In this document: positions 1-6,361 of the stretch, piece after piece
Layout of the letters: every line of letters starts with the position of its first letter
Numbering within the stretch: position 1 is the first letter of the stretch
Origin: DRGV01 sp018903055 [NCBI: bacterium]
Lineage (GTDB): Bacteria; UBP18; UBA7526
Direction: 5' to 3'
Length of the DNA: 8,348 nt
Assembly (NCBI GenBank): GCA_018903055.1
Contig: JAHIPW010000083.1
Span: forward strand, 1-8,348
The notes under the pieces: generated by a model
What the model was told of the DNA's origin: nothing
Seen by the model: the letters and a program-made list of their open reading frames with translations, nothing else
Databases searched by the model: none
Position numbers and translations under genes: made by a program

Positions 1-1
1 T

Positions 2-133
2 TCCCCAGAGACGAAAAGAATAGGAGAGAATCTAATTAAGAAAGAATTGGAGAAGATTCCCCAAAGACGCAAGCAGGTAGTTAAAAAAAGACTGGCCAAA
101 ATAAGAGAAGGCGAGAGGGATCTCTATTTCTAA
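2..133 (+). CDS. C-terminal fragment of a small basic/acidic helical protein, possibly anti-sigma-28 factor FlgM (5' end outside window)
   Basis: The reading frame is open from the window edge to TAA at 131-133 and gives 43 residues rich in Lys, Arg and Glu. The stretch RRKQVVKKRLAKIREGE resembles the C-terminal FlgM pattern (R..KV..lk..I..G.Y), which binds and inhibits the flagellar sigma factor FliA. In FlgM this is followed about ten residues later by a short helix of the type 'iAeKL'. Here that helix (ISKEISEKL) is present with the right spacing, but in the frame one base over, from about 120 onward, so the gene may carry a one-base insertion in the GGG at 117-119. The stop lies at the edge of a palindromic repeat block. 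The identification rests on a short tail and is tentative; an unrelated small protein with a natural stop at 131 is possible. Confidence 0.4.
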   Translation, partial: SPETKRIGENLIKKELEKIPQRRKQVVKKRLAKIREGERDLYF

Positions 134-150
134 AGAGATATCTGAAAAAC

Positions 151-373
151 TCACGGATTCAGACAGATTTGAGCGGATTCACCCCGCACCTTTTTAGAAA
201 GTAATTCCTGAAAAGGCAAAGGTGCGGGGTTCAAACGGATAAACCATCGAAAAGAAGTTTCCGTCTGCATCCGCCATAATAAAGACGCCTCCGCTTCGCG
301 AAGAACTTTGTTATTCCAGCGCGTCTTTATTAGACAGGGCAAGTGAAACGCGCTATCATAATCCGTTTGCATC
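151..373. repeat. Palindromic intergenic repeat block 1
   Basis: This gene-free stretch contains nested inverted repeats. ACCCCGCACCTTT (181-193) pairs perfectly with 218-230. CGGATTCAGAC (154-164) pairs 10/11 with 263-273. TAATAAAGACGC (277-288) pairs perfectly with 321-332 and encloses the small palindrome CTTCGCGAAG (294-303). CAAACGGAT (232-240) is the complement of 361-369. CGGATTCA also occurs as a direct repeat at 154 and 174, a 20-nt period. The part from about 277 to 373, read on the minus strand, is related to 7281-7388 on the plus strand (shared TTCACTTGCC, GTCTAA, AACAA.GTTCT, GCGAAGC). No protein is supported here; the minus-strand open frame across the block is produced by the palindromes. 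Confidence 0.75.
331..359 (+). promoter_or_regulatory. Putative sigma70-type promoter of hydE-hydF
   Basis: TAGACA (331-336, 5/6 to TTGACA) is followed after a 17-nt spacer by TATCAT (354-359, 5/6 to TATAAT). Transcription would start near 366, about 30 nt before the hydE ATG and upstream of its AGGAG. The -35 hexamer overlaps the right arm of the 277-288/321-332 palindrome, so the promoter seems to be built from repeat DNA. Prediction from motifs only. Confidence 0.5.
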
Positions 374-394
374 TTTTTCAGGAGTTTCATCTTG

Positions 395-1399
395 ATGGAG
401 AGAAAAGAGATTATAGAGCGATTAAAAGAAGGAAGCCCGGAGGAACTCTTTAAGGAAGCAGACCGGGTGCGAAAAACCTACCTTGATGATGAAGTCCATA
501 TTAGAGGCATAATTGAATTTTCTAATTACTGCTGTCGGAGTTGCTTATATTGTGGTTTACGTCGGGAAAATGAAAATATTCGCCGGTACCGGATGTTACC
601 TGATGAAATAATAAAATTAGCAAACGAGATAACTCAATGCGGGGTAAAAACTATTGTTTTGCAATCCGGAGATGATTTCGGATTTAGCCAAAAGGTGCTT
701 TGTAGGATTATAGAGAAAATAAAGGAAGAAAATCCGGAGATTGCTATAACTCTATCTATAGGGGAAAGGCCACTCGATGACTATAAAGCCTTCAAAGATG
801 TCGGGGCTGATAGATATTTATTAAAACATGAAACGGCAAACCTCAAACTTTACGAAAGATTTCACCCTGGACAGACACTAAAAAGAAGACTCCAAATTCT
901 GGAATATCTTAAAAAGTTAGATTATCAAATAGGTGCGGGCAACATTGTAGGTTTACCAAATCAAACCTTGGAAGATTTAGCAGATGATATTTTACTTATG
1001 AAGAGATTGGATGTCGATATGGCAGGAATTGGACCATTTATTTCTCAGAAAGATACCCCTTTGCGTAACCATCCTTCGGGCAATTTAGATTTGACTTTAA
1101 AGGTTTTAGCCTTAACAAGAATAGTTACTAAATATACTCACCTGCCCGCTACTACTGCTCTGTCCACCCTAAATCCCACGTATGGTCAGGTTTTGGCTTT
1201 TAGGTCTGGGGCAAATGTCATTATGCCCGATTTTACCCCGGAAGAAGAGCGAAAAAATTATATTATTTACGATAATAAAACAAGGGTAGATTTAGAAAAA
1301 GCAAAGACAATAATTCTTGAGGCCGGAAGGAAAATTTCCACTGCACGAGGAGATTCTTTAAAATGGAAAAGACACCAAAAGGCATTCGCCTCCATATAG
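395..1399 (+). CDS. hydE: [FeFe] hydrogenase H-cluster radical SAM maturase HydE
   Basis: HydE is a cytoplasmic radical S-adenosylmethionine enzyme that works with HydG and HydF to build the diiron subcluster of [FeFe] hydrogenase; it acts on the cysteine-ligated iron synthon made by HydG. The protein is about 334 residues, close to the usual 340-350. The radical-SAM motif Cx3Cx2C is at residues 46-53 (C-CRS-C-LY-C), within the characteristic context IIEFSNYC...CGLRREN. Further HydE-like segments are SGDDFGF, the SIGERPLDDY strand, KHETAN..LYERFHPG, GNIVGLPNQT, GIGPFI and the C-terminal NPTYGQ...GANVIMPDFTP. AGGAG at 380-384 precedes ATG 395; a TTG at 392 directly abuts it and would add one Met. 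The 3' end overlaps hydF by 37 nt, which implies translational coupling. hydG is not adjacent. Confidence 0.95.
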   Translation: MERKEIIERLKEGSPEELFKEADRVRKTYLDDEVHIRGIIEFSNYCCRSCLYCGLRRENENIRRYRMLPDEIIKLANEITQCGVKTIVLQSGDDFGFSQKVLCRIIEKIKEENPEIAITLSIGERPLDDYKAFKDVGADRYLLKHETANLKLYERFHPGQTLKRRLQILEYLKKLDYQIGAGNIVGLPNQTLEDLADDILLMKRLDVDMAGIGPFISQKDTPLRNHPSGNLDLTLKVLALTRIVTKYTHLPATTALSTLNPTYGQVLAFRSGANVIMPDFTPEEERKNYIIYDNKTRVDLEKAKTIILEAGRKISTARGDSLKWKRHQKAFASI

Positions 1400-2601
1400 G
1401 AATCTTTGGCCGGAGGAACGTGGGCAAGTCTTCCTTGCTCAATGCTCTTACCCAGCAGGAGGTCTCTATCGTCTCTGAATCCGCGGGCACTACCACGGAT
1501 CCGGTAGAGAAAGCCATGGAACTATTACCCATTGGCCCGATCCTATTCATCGATACCGCTGGCATAGATGATCTGGGGGCCTTGGGAGACTTGAGAAAGG
1601 CTAAGACCTATCAGGTCTTTGAGCGCACTGATGTGGCCCTCCTCGTTACTCAGGCCGATATCTGGGGAGAGTATGAGGATAAAATCGTTCAGGAATTTCA
1701 TAAAAGAAAGACACCCCTTTTGGTCGTTTTCAATAAGATAGACCTTTTCTCTGTTAACGAGAAGATAAAAGGGAGGCTAGATCAGGAAAAGATTCCCCAT
1801 ATCGAAACCTGTGCTCTTTCTCCTGACCTGTCTGCCGCGCCAGCACAGGCAGGCTGGAAAGTTACTACTGGAGTGAAAGAAGCAATTATTAAACTATTGC
1901 CCGACGATTGGCTAAACCCTCCCCCCATCATTGCGGATCTCATTGAGGCTGGAGATACCGTCATTTTGGTCATCCCTATAGACAAGGAAGCACCCAAAGG
2001 AAGGCTCATCCTGCCTCAGGTACAGACCTTAAGAGAGATACTGGATAGAAAGGCTCAAGCCTTAGTAGTGAATGAGAAAGGGTTATCCCGGGCAATTGCT
2101 AACCTGAAAAAGGCCCCGGCACTCGTGGTCACTGATTCGCAGGTATTTGCTGAGGTTTTTGCTTCTACGCCTTCTGATATTCCCCTGACCAGTTTCTCCA
2201 TCCTCTTTGCCCGTTTTAAGGGCGATCTAAGAGAATTGGCCAAAGGGGCCGAAAAGATAGGAGAACTGAAGCCAGAAGATAAAATCTTAATTGCTGAGGC
2301 CTGCACCCATCATCCTATTGGTGATGATATCGGAAGAAAGAAGATACCCTGCTGGATTGGCGAAAGGATAGGGGAGGAAATAGATTTTGAGGTAGTAACC
2401 GGTCACGATTTTCCACCAGATTTAGAAAAGTATAGATTAATCATTCACTGTGGAGCCTGTATGCTAAATAGAAAAGAGATGCTTGGCAGAATCCTTAAGG
2501 CTAAGGAGAAAGGGGTTCCCATCACTAATTATGGGGTGGCCATTGCTTATCTTCAGGGAGGTTTGAAAAGAGCCCTGAGGCCTTTTAAAGGGATGGAATA
2601 A
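1363..2601 (+). CDS. hydF: [FeFe] hydrogenase H-cluster maturation GTPase HydF
   Basis: HydF is the GTPase scaffold that receives the diiron precursor and delivers it to apo-hydrogenase. At 412 residues it has full family length. The N-terminal GTPase domain shows G1 GRRNVGKS (16-23), switch threonines TTT (43-45), G3 DTAG (64-67) and G4 NKID (124-127). A middle dimerisation-type region follows, about 185-300. The C-terminal Fe-S binding domain has the diagnostic CxH (C314, H316) and HCxxC (H362, C363, C366) ligands. GAGGAGA (1347-1353) is an excellent ribosome binding site inside the end of hydE, 9 nt before the ATG, and fixes the start. The gene starts before hydE ends, so the two must be co-transcribed. 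All key residues are present, so the protein is predicted to be functional. Confidence 0.96.
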   Translation: MEKTPKGIRLHIGIFGRRNVGKSSLLNALTQQEVSIVSESAGTTTDPVEKAMELLPIGPILFIDTAGIDDLGALGDLRKAKTYQVFERTDVALLVTQADIWGEYEDKIVQEFHKRKTPLLVVFNKIDLFSVNEKIKGRLDQEKIPHIETCALSPDLSAAPAQAGWKVTTGVKEAIIKLLPDDWLNPPPIIADLIEAGDTVILVIPIDKEAPKGRLILPQVQTLREILDRKAQALVVNEKGLSRAIANLKKAPALVVTDSQVFAEVFASTPSDIPLTSFSILFARFKGDLRELAKGAEKIGELKPEDKILIAEACTHHPIGDDIGRKKIPCWIGERIGEEIDFEVVTGHDFPPDLEKYRLIIHCGACMLNRKEMLGRILKAKEKGVPITNYGVAIAYLQGGLKRALRPFKGME

Positions 2602-2679
2602 AAGATCTTTATTGAGGGCCCTGAAAAATACCCAGAGACCTTTTCATCATTGTAATCTTTAGTTTAATCACCGTAATCA

Positions 2680-2704
2680 AGATTTCTGACTTTTTCAGAA
2701 ATCT
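2680..2704. terminator. Hairpin downstream of hydF, possible weak terminator
   Basis: AGATTTCTGA (2680-2689) and TCAGAAATCT (2695-2704) form a perfect 10-bp stem with a 5-nt loop (CTTTT), 78 nt after the hydF stop and upstream of the next promoter. The following sequence, CTTATTAATACTT, is only partly T-rich, so this is not a textbook rho-independent terminator; it could instead be an RNA-stabilising hairpin. Confidence 0.35.
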
Positions 2705-2715
2705 CTTATTAATAC

Positions 2716-2744
2716 TTGATTGAAATACTCGTATATGTTACAAT
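2716..2744 (+). promoter_or_regulatory. Putative sigma70-type promoter of the eight-gene operon
   Basis: TTGATT (2716-2721, 4/6 to TTGACA), a 17-nt spacer and TACAAT (2739-2744, 5/6 to TATAAT) lie in A+T-rich DNA 87 nt before the aldo/keto reductase start. The predicted start of transcription is near 2751, immediately before a strong dyad. No other promoter is evident before 7173, so this one may drive all eight genes. Confidence 0.6.
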
Positions 2745-2751
2745 ACTTTAG

Positions 2752-2776
2752 AGTATCGGAAGTTCAATCCGATACT
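2752..2776. promoter_or_regulatory. Perfect dyad in the 5' leader (possible operator or leader hairpin)
   Basis: AGTATCGGA (2752-2760) and TCCGATACT (2768-2776) are perfect 9-bp inverted repeats around a 7-nt spacer. The dyad begins at or just after the predicted transcription start, where a repressor operator or a 5' stabilising hairpin would sit. The half-site AGTATC recurs at 2802-2807. No binding protein can be named. Confidence 0.4.
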
Positions 2777-2830
2777 TGTTTCAGATTCCGAACGAAACGG
2801 GAGTATCTTAAAAAAGTATAGTCTTGTTAA

Positions 2831-3799
2831 ATGGAGAGAAGAAGATTAGGCTACACAGATCTTAAGTTATCCCCCGTGGGACTAGGTACCTGGGCCATAG
2901 GAGGCGGGGGTTGGGCTTTTGGCTGGGGTCCCCAGGACGATGAAGAGTCAGTCGCTACCATCCGCTATGCCTTAGAACAGGGAGTAAACTGGATAGATAC
3001 TGCCCCGGTCTATGGACTTGGTCACTCTGAAAAGGGGGTGGGCCAGGCCATCAAGGGCCTGCGGGAGAAGGTCATCATAGCTACCAAGTGTGGTCTGATC
3101 TGGAACAAGAGAGGAAAGATCTCTGGTCGATTGAAGAGAGAAAGCATTCGCCGTGAGGTGGAAGCCAGTCTGAGACGACTGAATATTGATGTAATCGACC
3201 TCTACCAGATTCACTGGCCAGACCCTGACCGAGAGATAGAGGAGGCCTGGAGCACTATGGCGGATCTGATAAAAGAAGGGAAGGTCCGCTATATCGGAGT
3301 ATCCAATTTCAATGTGGAACAGCTCAAGCGTATCCGCCCCATCCATCCCGTAGCATCTCTTCAGTCACCCTACAGCATGCTTAATCGTGGTATTGAGGAT
3401 GAGTTACTGAACTATTGCCAAGCCCATAATATTGGAGTAATCGTATATAGTCCCATGGAGTGTGGTCTGCTTACCGGTAAGTATACTAAAGAAAGTATCC
3501 AGAATTTGCCTGAGGATGATTGGCGAAGGACAAAGAATCCCCACTTCCAGGAACCGGAACTTTTTGCCAATCTCAAACTGGTTGAAGGCTTGCGCCCTAT
3601 CGCTGAGGAGAACAATAGAACCGTAGCCCAGCTGGCAGTGGCCTGGGTATTGCGTAAATCAGAAGTAACGGCAGCCATCGTAGGCGCCCGACACCCCTCC
3701 CAGATTGAGGAGACCGCCCTCGCTGGGGAATGGGCACTTTCTAAAAAAGATATTGCTGCCATAGAAAGACTACTTAAAGAGCGGGGGAAGGCAAGATAG
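2831..3799 (+). CDS. Aldo/keto reductase (AKR11/IolS-like)
   Basis: This is an NAD(P)H-dependent oxidoreductase of the aldo/keto reductase superfamily, a cytoplasmic (beta/alpha)8 barrel that reduces carbonyls. At 322 residues it has normal length. The catalytic tetrad is visible: D56 (NWIDTAPVYG), Y61, K86 (IIATKCG) and H128 (YQIHWPD). Other family marks are LKLSPVGLGTW at the N terminus, YIGVSNF (154-160), the barrel segment VIVYSPMECGLLTGKY and the cofactor-phosphate segment IVGARHPSQIEE (283-294). The WAFGWG insertion and overall pattern look most like AKR11 members (YhdN, IolS). The substrate cannot be told. The start fits the usual family N terminus, although no clear Shine-Dalgarno precedes it. 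It heads a tight gene string; the CDF gene starts 4 nt after its stop. Confidence 0.9.
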   Translation: MERRRLGYTDLKLSPVGLGTWAIGGGGWAFGWGPQDDEESVATIRYALEQGVNWIDTAPVYGLGHSEKGVGQAIKGLREKVIIATKCGLIWNKRGKISGRLKRESIRREVEASLRRLNIDVIDLYQIHWPDPDREIEEAWSTMADLIKEGKVRYIGVSNFNVEQLKRIRPIHPVASLQSPYSMLNRGIEDELLNYCQAHNIGVIVYSPMECGLLTGKYTKESIQNLPEDDWRRTKNPHFQEPELFANLKLVEGLRPIAEENNRTVAQLAVAWVLRKSEVTAAIVGARHPSQIEETALAGEWALSKKDIAAIERLLKERGKAR

Positions 3800-3803
3800 T
3801 CTG

Positions 3804-4685
3804 ATGAGAAATGAACTGAAGTATAAAAAGGGAGAGAAAGGGACGAGAATAGGGATACTGGTCTTACTCTTACTCGCCCTAACAAAGGGAATAGTAGGAC
3901 ACTGGGGCGACAGCCGGGCCCTATTGTCAGACGGCCTCCATTCCTTCTCTGATGTCCTGACCTCAGTTGTTGTCTTGATTGGCCTTCGCATAGCAAAGAG
4001 ACCCCCCGATAAGACCCACCCCTATGGACATGGAAAAGCAGAGTCCATCGCTGCCAAAACCGTAGCCATCATCCTCATTCTGATCGGTACCCATTTTGGG
4101 ATAGACAACCTCAAGACTATCTTTACCAAAACTCTAGTTACTCCCGGAATGATCACCCTATGGATTGCTCTTATAGCCATCATAGTTCAGGAGTTACTTT
4201 TCCGATATAAATTCAGAATAGGAAAAAAGATTGGCAGTAGCGCTGTTATTGCCGATGCCTGGCATCACCGAAGCGACGTCTTCGCTTCTTTAGCAGCAAT
4301 GATTGGGATTGGAGGGGCAAGGCTCCTTGGCTGGAGATGGCTCGATCCCTTAGCTGGGGTAGTGGTTTGTATCCTGATCATGATGGTAGGAATAAAGATA
4401 TTCCTCACTACGACTGGGGAGTTGATGGATGCCACAATTGATAGGAGAATCAGGGAGAGGATTGAAAAAGAGGCCTTAAGAGTAAAAGGGGTTAAAAGGG
4501 TAAGCAGCCTGAGAGCGCGCCGCAGCGGACTGGATATCTTCGTTGATTTGGAGATTGAGGTGGATAGCAGATTAACCGTAGAAAAAGGTCACGCTATTGC
4601 TGTTCAAGTAGAAAAGAAGATATTAAGGGAAGTGGAACAAGTTGCCAATGTCCTGGTTCATGTCAACCCCTACCAGGGATTATGA
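3804..4685 (+). CDS. Cation diffusion facilitator (CDF) family metal efflux transporter
   Basis: CDF proteins are inner-membrane antiporters that export divalent metals (Zn, Fe, Cd, Co, Mn) in exchange for protons. The 293 residues show six hydrophobic segments (about 14-31, 39-62, 84-102, 116-134, 147-170, 181-203) and a soluble C-terminal domain (205-293) ending VLVHVNPY. The metal site is intact: SDGLHSFSD in TM2 (D43, H46, D50) and DAWHHRSD in TM5 (D151, H154, D158). HxxxD in both helices resembles zinc-type members more than Mn-type ones, but the substrate is not certain. HPYGHGKAE (72-80) is the typical loop after TM2. Its stop overlaps the MOSC start (ATGA at 4682-4685), so translation is coupled. 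Confidence 0.93.
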   Translation: MRNELKYKKGEKGTRIGILVLLLLALTKGIVGHWGDSRALLSDGLHSFSDVLTSVVVLIGLRIAKRPPDKTHPYGHGKAESIAAKTVAIILILIGTHFGIDNLKTIFTKTLVTPGMITLWIALIAIIVQELLFRYKFRIGKKIGSSAVIADAWHHRSDVFASLAAMIGIGGARLLGWRWLDPLAGVVVCILIMMVGIKIFLTTTGELMDATIDRRIRERIEKEALRVKGVKRVSSLRARRSGLDIFVDLEIEVDSRLTVEKGHAIAVQVEKKILREVEQVANVLVHVNPYQGL

Positions 4686-5119
4686 AGATGGGCAGAATAG
4701 TTGCCGTTTTAAGAAGTGAGAAAAAAGGCGTGGCCAAGAAAGAGATCGCCATTGGTTACCTGCGCAAGGATTATGGCCTGGTGGGCGATGCCCATGCTGG
4801 CTCTGGCCGCCAGGTGAGCCTTTTGGCCTTAGAAAGTATCCAAAGAATGCAAGAGAAGGGGCTAAAGGTGGGCCCAGGCGATTTTGCTGAGAATCTCACT
4901 ACCGAAGGGATCGATCTTCTCTCTCTGACCAAAGGGCAGAGGATACTTATTGGGAAGAGGATCGTCTTAAAGATTACACAAATCGGCAAAGAGTGTCCTG
5001 CTCCCTGTGCCATTTTCAGACGTCTAGGAGAATGTATCATGCCCAAAGAAGGGGTCTTCGCTCGGGTAGTTAAGGGAGGAAGTGTAAAAGCAGGCGACCG
5101 CCTAGAAGTGGAGGAATAA
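4682..5119 (+). CDS. Stand-alone MOSC domain protein
   Basis: MOSC domains occur in molybdenum-cofactor sulfurases and in small proteins such as YiiM; they handle sulfur or molybdopterin. This 145-residue protein is essentially one MOSC domain. Visible marks are GDAHAG (35-40), RQVSLLALESI (43-53), PGDFAENLTTEGIDL (65-79), ITQIGKECPAPCAIF (98-112) and GVFARVVKGG..KAGD near the end. C105, C109 and C118 cluster where MOSC proteins carry their conserved cysteine. ATG at 4682 overlaps the CDF stop; a second ATG at 4688 would remove two residues. It ends on TAATG with the next gene. The neighbouring E1 and MoaD-like genes support a role in Mo/W cofactor or sulfur handling, by inference. Confidence 0.9.
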   Translation: MKMGRIVAVLRSEKKGVAKKEIAIGYLRKDYGLVGDAHAGSGRQVSLLALESIQRMQEKGLKVGPGDFAENLTTEGIDLLSLTKGQRILIGKRIVLKITQIGKECPAPCAIFRRLGECIMPKEGVFARVVKGGSVKAGDRLEVEE

Positions 5120-5991
5120 TGGAAAATCTTATCAAGCGTTTGAAGGAACTGGAGGAGAGGCATAGGGCACCCAATGGCCAGGAATACCGGGGGCTCTCTC
5201 TAAAATCTGTTGAAGTGGTAGCAAAGGAGTTTAATCTTTCTAAAAAGGAAGTGGAGTTCACTGCCCTAAAGAATGAAATCGTTCCCCTGCGTTATCAGAG
5301 AAATATCGGGACCATTGGGATGAAGGGTCAGATTAAACTTCTCAAATCAACGGTAGCGGTCATTGGTGCTGGTGGATTGGGGGGAGGAATAATAGAGCTC
5401 TTGGCCCGACAGGGCATCGGCCATATCATCATCGCTGATAATGACCGCTTTACAGAGTCCACCCTGAACCGTCAGCTCATGTCCACTGAGAAGGATATTG
5501 GTAAGTATAAGGCCCAGATAGCAGCAGATAGAGTGAGGTCCATAAACTCCAGCCTTATCGTTACCTCTTATACCGATACCATTACGAAAGGGAATGTAAA
5601 AGAGGTCCTGAAGGGCGCGGATGTGGTGGTGGATGGGCTGGATCTTCTTCCCCCTCGTTTTATGGTAGCAAAGGCCGCTAAGGAACTGGACATCCCCTTT
5701 GTCTATGGTGCCATTGCGGGATTCGTTGGTCAGGCCATGACTATCTTTCCAGAGGATGAAGGGCTCTCTCTCATCTATGGCAAGAAGAAAGAGTATCCCC
5801 AGAGAGGGGATGAGGTTACCGCCGGCAATCCTTCTGCCACTCCCACCATGATTACTTCCTGGCAGGTACAGGAAGTAGTGAAGATACTAACGGGAATTGG
5901 GAGGCCCCTGCGCAATCGTTTATTATATCTCGATGCCAAAGAGGGAACAGCAGAGATCATTGATCTAAAAGTAGGAGAAAAAAATGGCTAA
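5119..5991 (+). CDS. ThiF/MoeB/HesA family adenylyltransferase (E1-like)
   Basis: E1-like enzymes of this family adenylate the C-terminal Gly-Gly of small ubiquitin-like sulfur carriers (MoaD, ThiS) for cofactor synthesis. The likely partner is encoded at 6895-7173 in the same operon. The protein has 290 residues. Residues 1-60 are a helical N-terminal extension, after which PLRYQRNIGTIGMKGQIKLL (56-75) matches the family start. The ATP-binding core shows GAGGLGG (83-89), ADNDRF (106-111), NRQ (117-119), K131 and DGLDLLPPRF (172-181); the crossover-loop region lies around 222-240. No cysteine occurs anywhere, so the paired CxxC zinc site of MoeB/ThiF and any thioester cysteine are missing. 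GAGGA (5111-5115) precedes the ATG, and the start overlaps the previous stop by one base. Assignment to MoeB, ThiF or HesA cannot be settled. Confidence 0.88.
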   Translation: MENLIKRLKELEERHRAPNGQEYRGLSLKSVEVVAKEFNLSKKEVEFTALKNEIVPLRYQRNIGTIGMKGQIKLLKSTVAVIGAGGLGGGIIELLARQGIGHIIIADNDRFTESTLNRQLMSTEKDIGKYKAQIAADRVRSINSSLIVTSYTDTITKGNVKEVLKGADVVVDGLDLLPPRFMVAKAAKELDIPFVYGAIAGFVGQAMTIFPEDEGLSLIYGKKKEYPQRGDEVTAGNPSATPTMITSWQVQEVVKILTGIGRPLRNRLLYLDAKEGTAEIIDLKVGEKNG

Positions 5992-6361
5992 GAGGATTCG
6001 GATTAAAGCAGGTAGAATAGAGATGTCAGCGGAATTGAACGAATCAAAGACCGCCTCCCTTATCTGGGATGCTTTACCCCTTAAGGCCAAAGTTAATACC
6101 TGGGGTGAGGAAATCTATTTCTCCATACCGGTAAAGGCAGAACTGGATGACCCTAAAGAGGTGGTGGAGAAGGGTGATTTAGGCTATTGGCCTCAAGGTC
6201 CTGCTTTTTGTATCTTCTTTGGTCCCACACCAATAAGTAAAGGAGAGGAGATCAGGCCAGCCAGCGGGGTCAATTTAGTGGGTCGTCTCTTAGGTGACTC
6301 CCAGGGGTTCAAAAAGGTCTCTCCTGGAGAAAGAATAATCCTGGAGAAGGAGGAAGAATGA
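5984..6361 (+). CDS. Cyclophilin-like fold protein (TM1367/DUF369 type)
   Basis: At 125 residues this closely follows the pattern of Thermotoga TM1367, a small beta-barrel with a cyclophilin-like fold but no demonstrated prolyl-isomerase activity. Recognisable segments are VNTWGEEIYFSIPV (37-50), EVVEKGDLGYWPQGPAFCIFFGPTP (59-83, given in two blocks: EVVEKGDLGYWP and QGPAFCIFFGPTP) and IRPASGVNLVG (90-100). No signal peptide or membrane segment is seen, so it should be cytoplasmic. The ATG lies inside the last codons of the E1 gene (8-nt overlap), and the stop overlaps the cutA start by 4 nt (ATGA), so it belongs firmly to the operon. Its biochemical role is unknown. Confidence 0.85.
   Translation: MAKRIRIKAGRIEMSAELNESKTASLIWDALPLKAKVNTWGEEIYFSIPVKAELDDPKEVVEKGDLGYWPQGPAFCIFFGPTPISKGEEIRPASGVNLVGRLLGDSQGFKKVSPGERIILEKEEE

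Noticed and set aside
154-373. CRISPR array or integron attC site
   Set aside because: Repeats are inverted and nested, not evenly spaced direct repeats, and no RYYYAAC...GTTRRRY core pair is present.
151-390. Minus-strand 79-codon open frame between the partial gene and hydE
   Set aside because: It runs through nested palindromes and repeat DNA; its translation matches nothing and is a by-product of the repeats.
2602-2830. Molybdenum-cofactor or other riboswitch before the metal/sulfur operon
   Set aside because: The leader after the predicted transcription start is only about 80 nt and shows one simple dyad; I see no conserved riboswitch core.
3412-3996. Long minus-strand open frame (194 codons) and others opposite the AKR, CDF, HydF and MOSC genes
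   Set aside because: They lie opposite genes with clear family motifs, have low-complexity Ser/Leu/Arg-rich translations, no recognisable domain and no ribosome binding site evidence.
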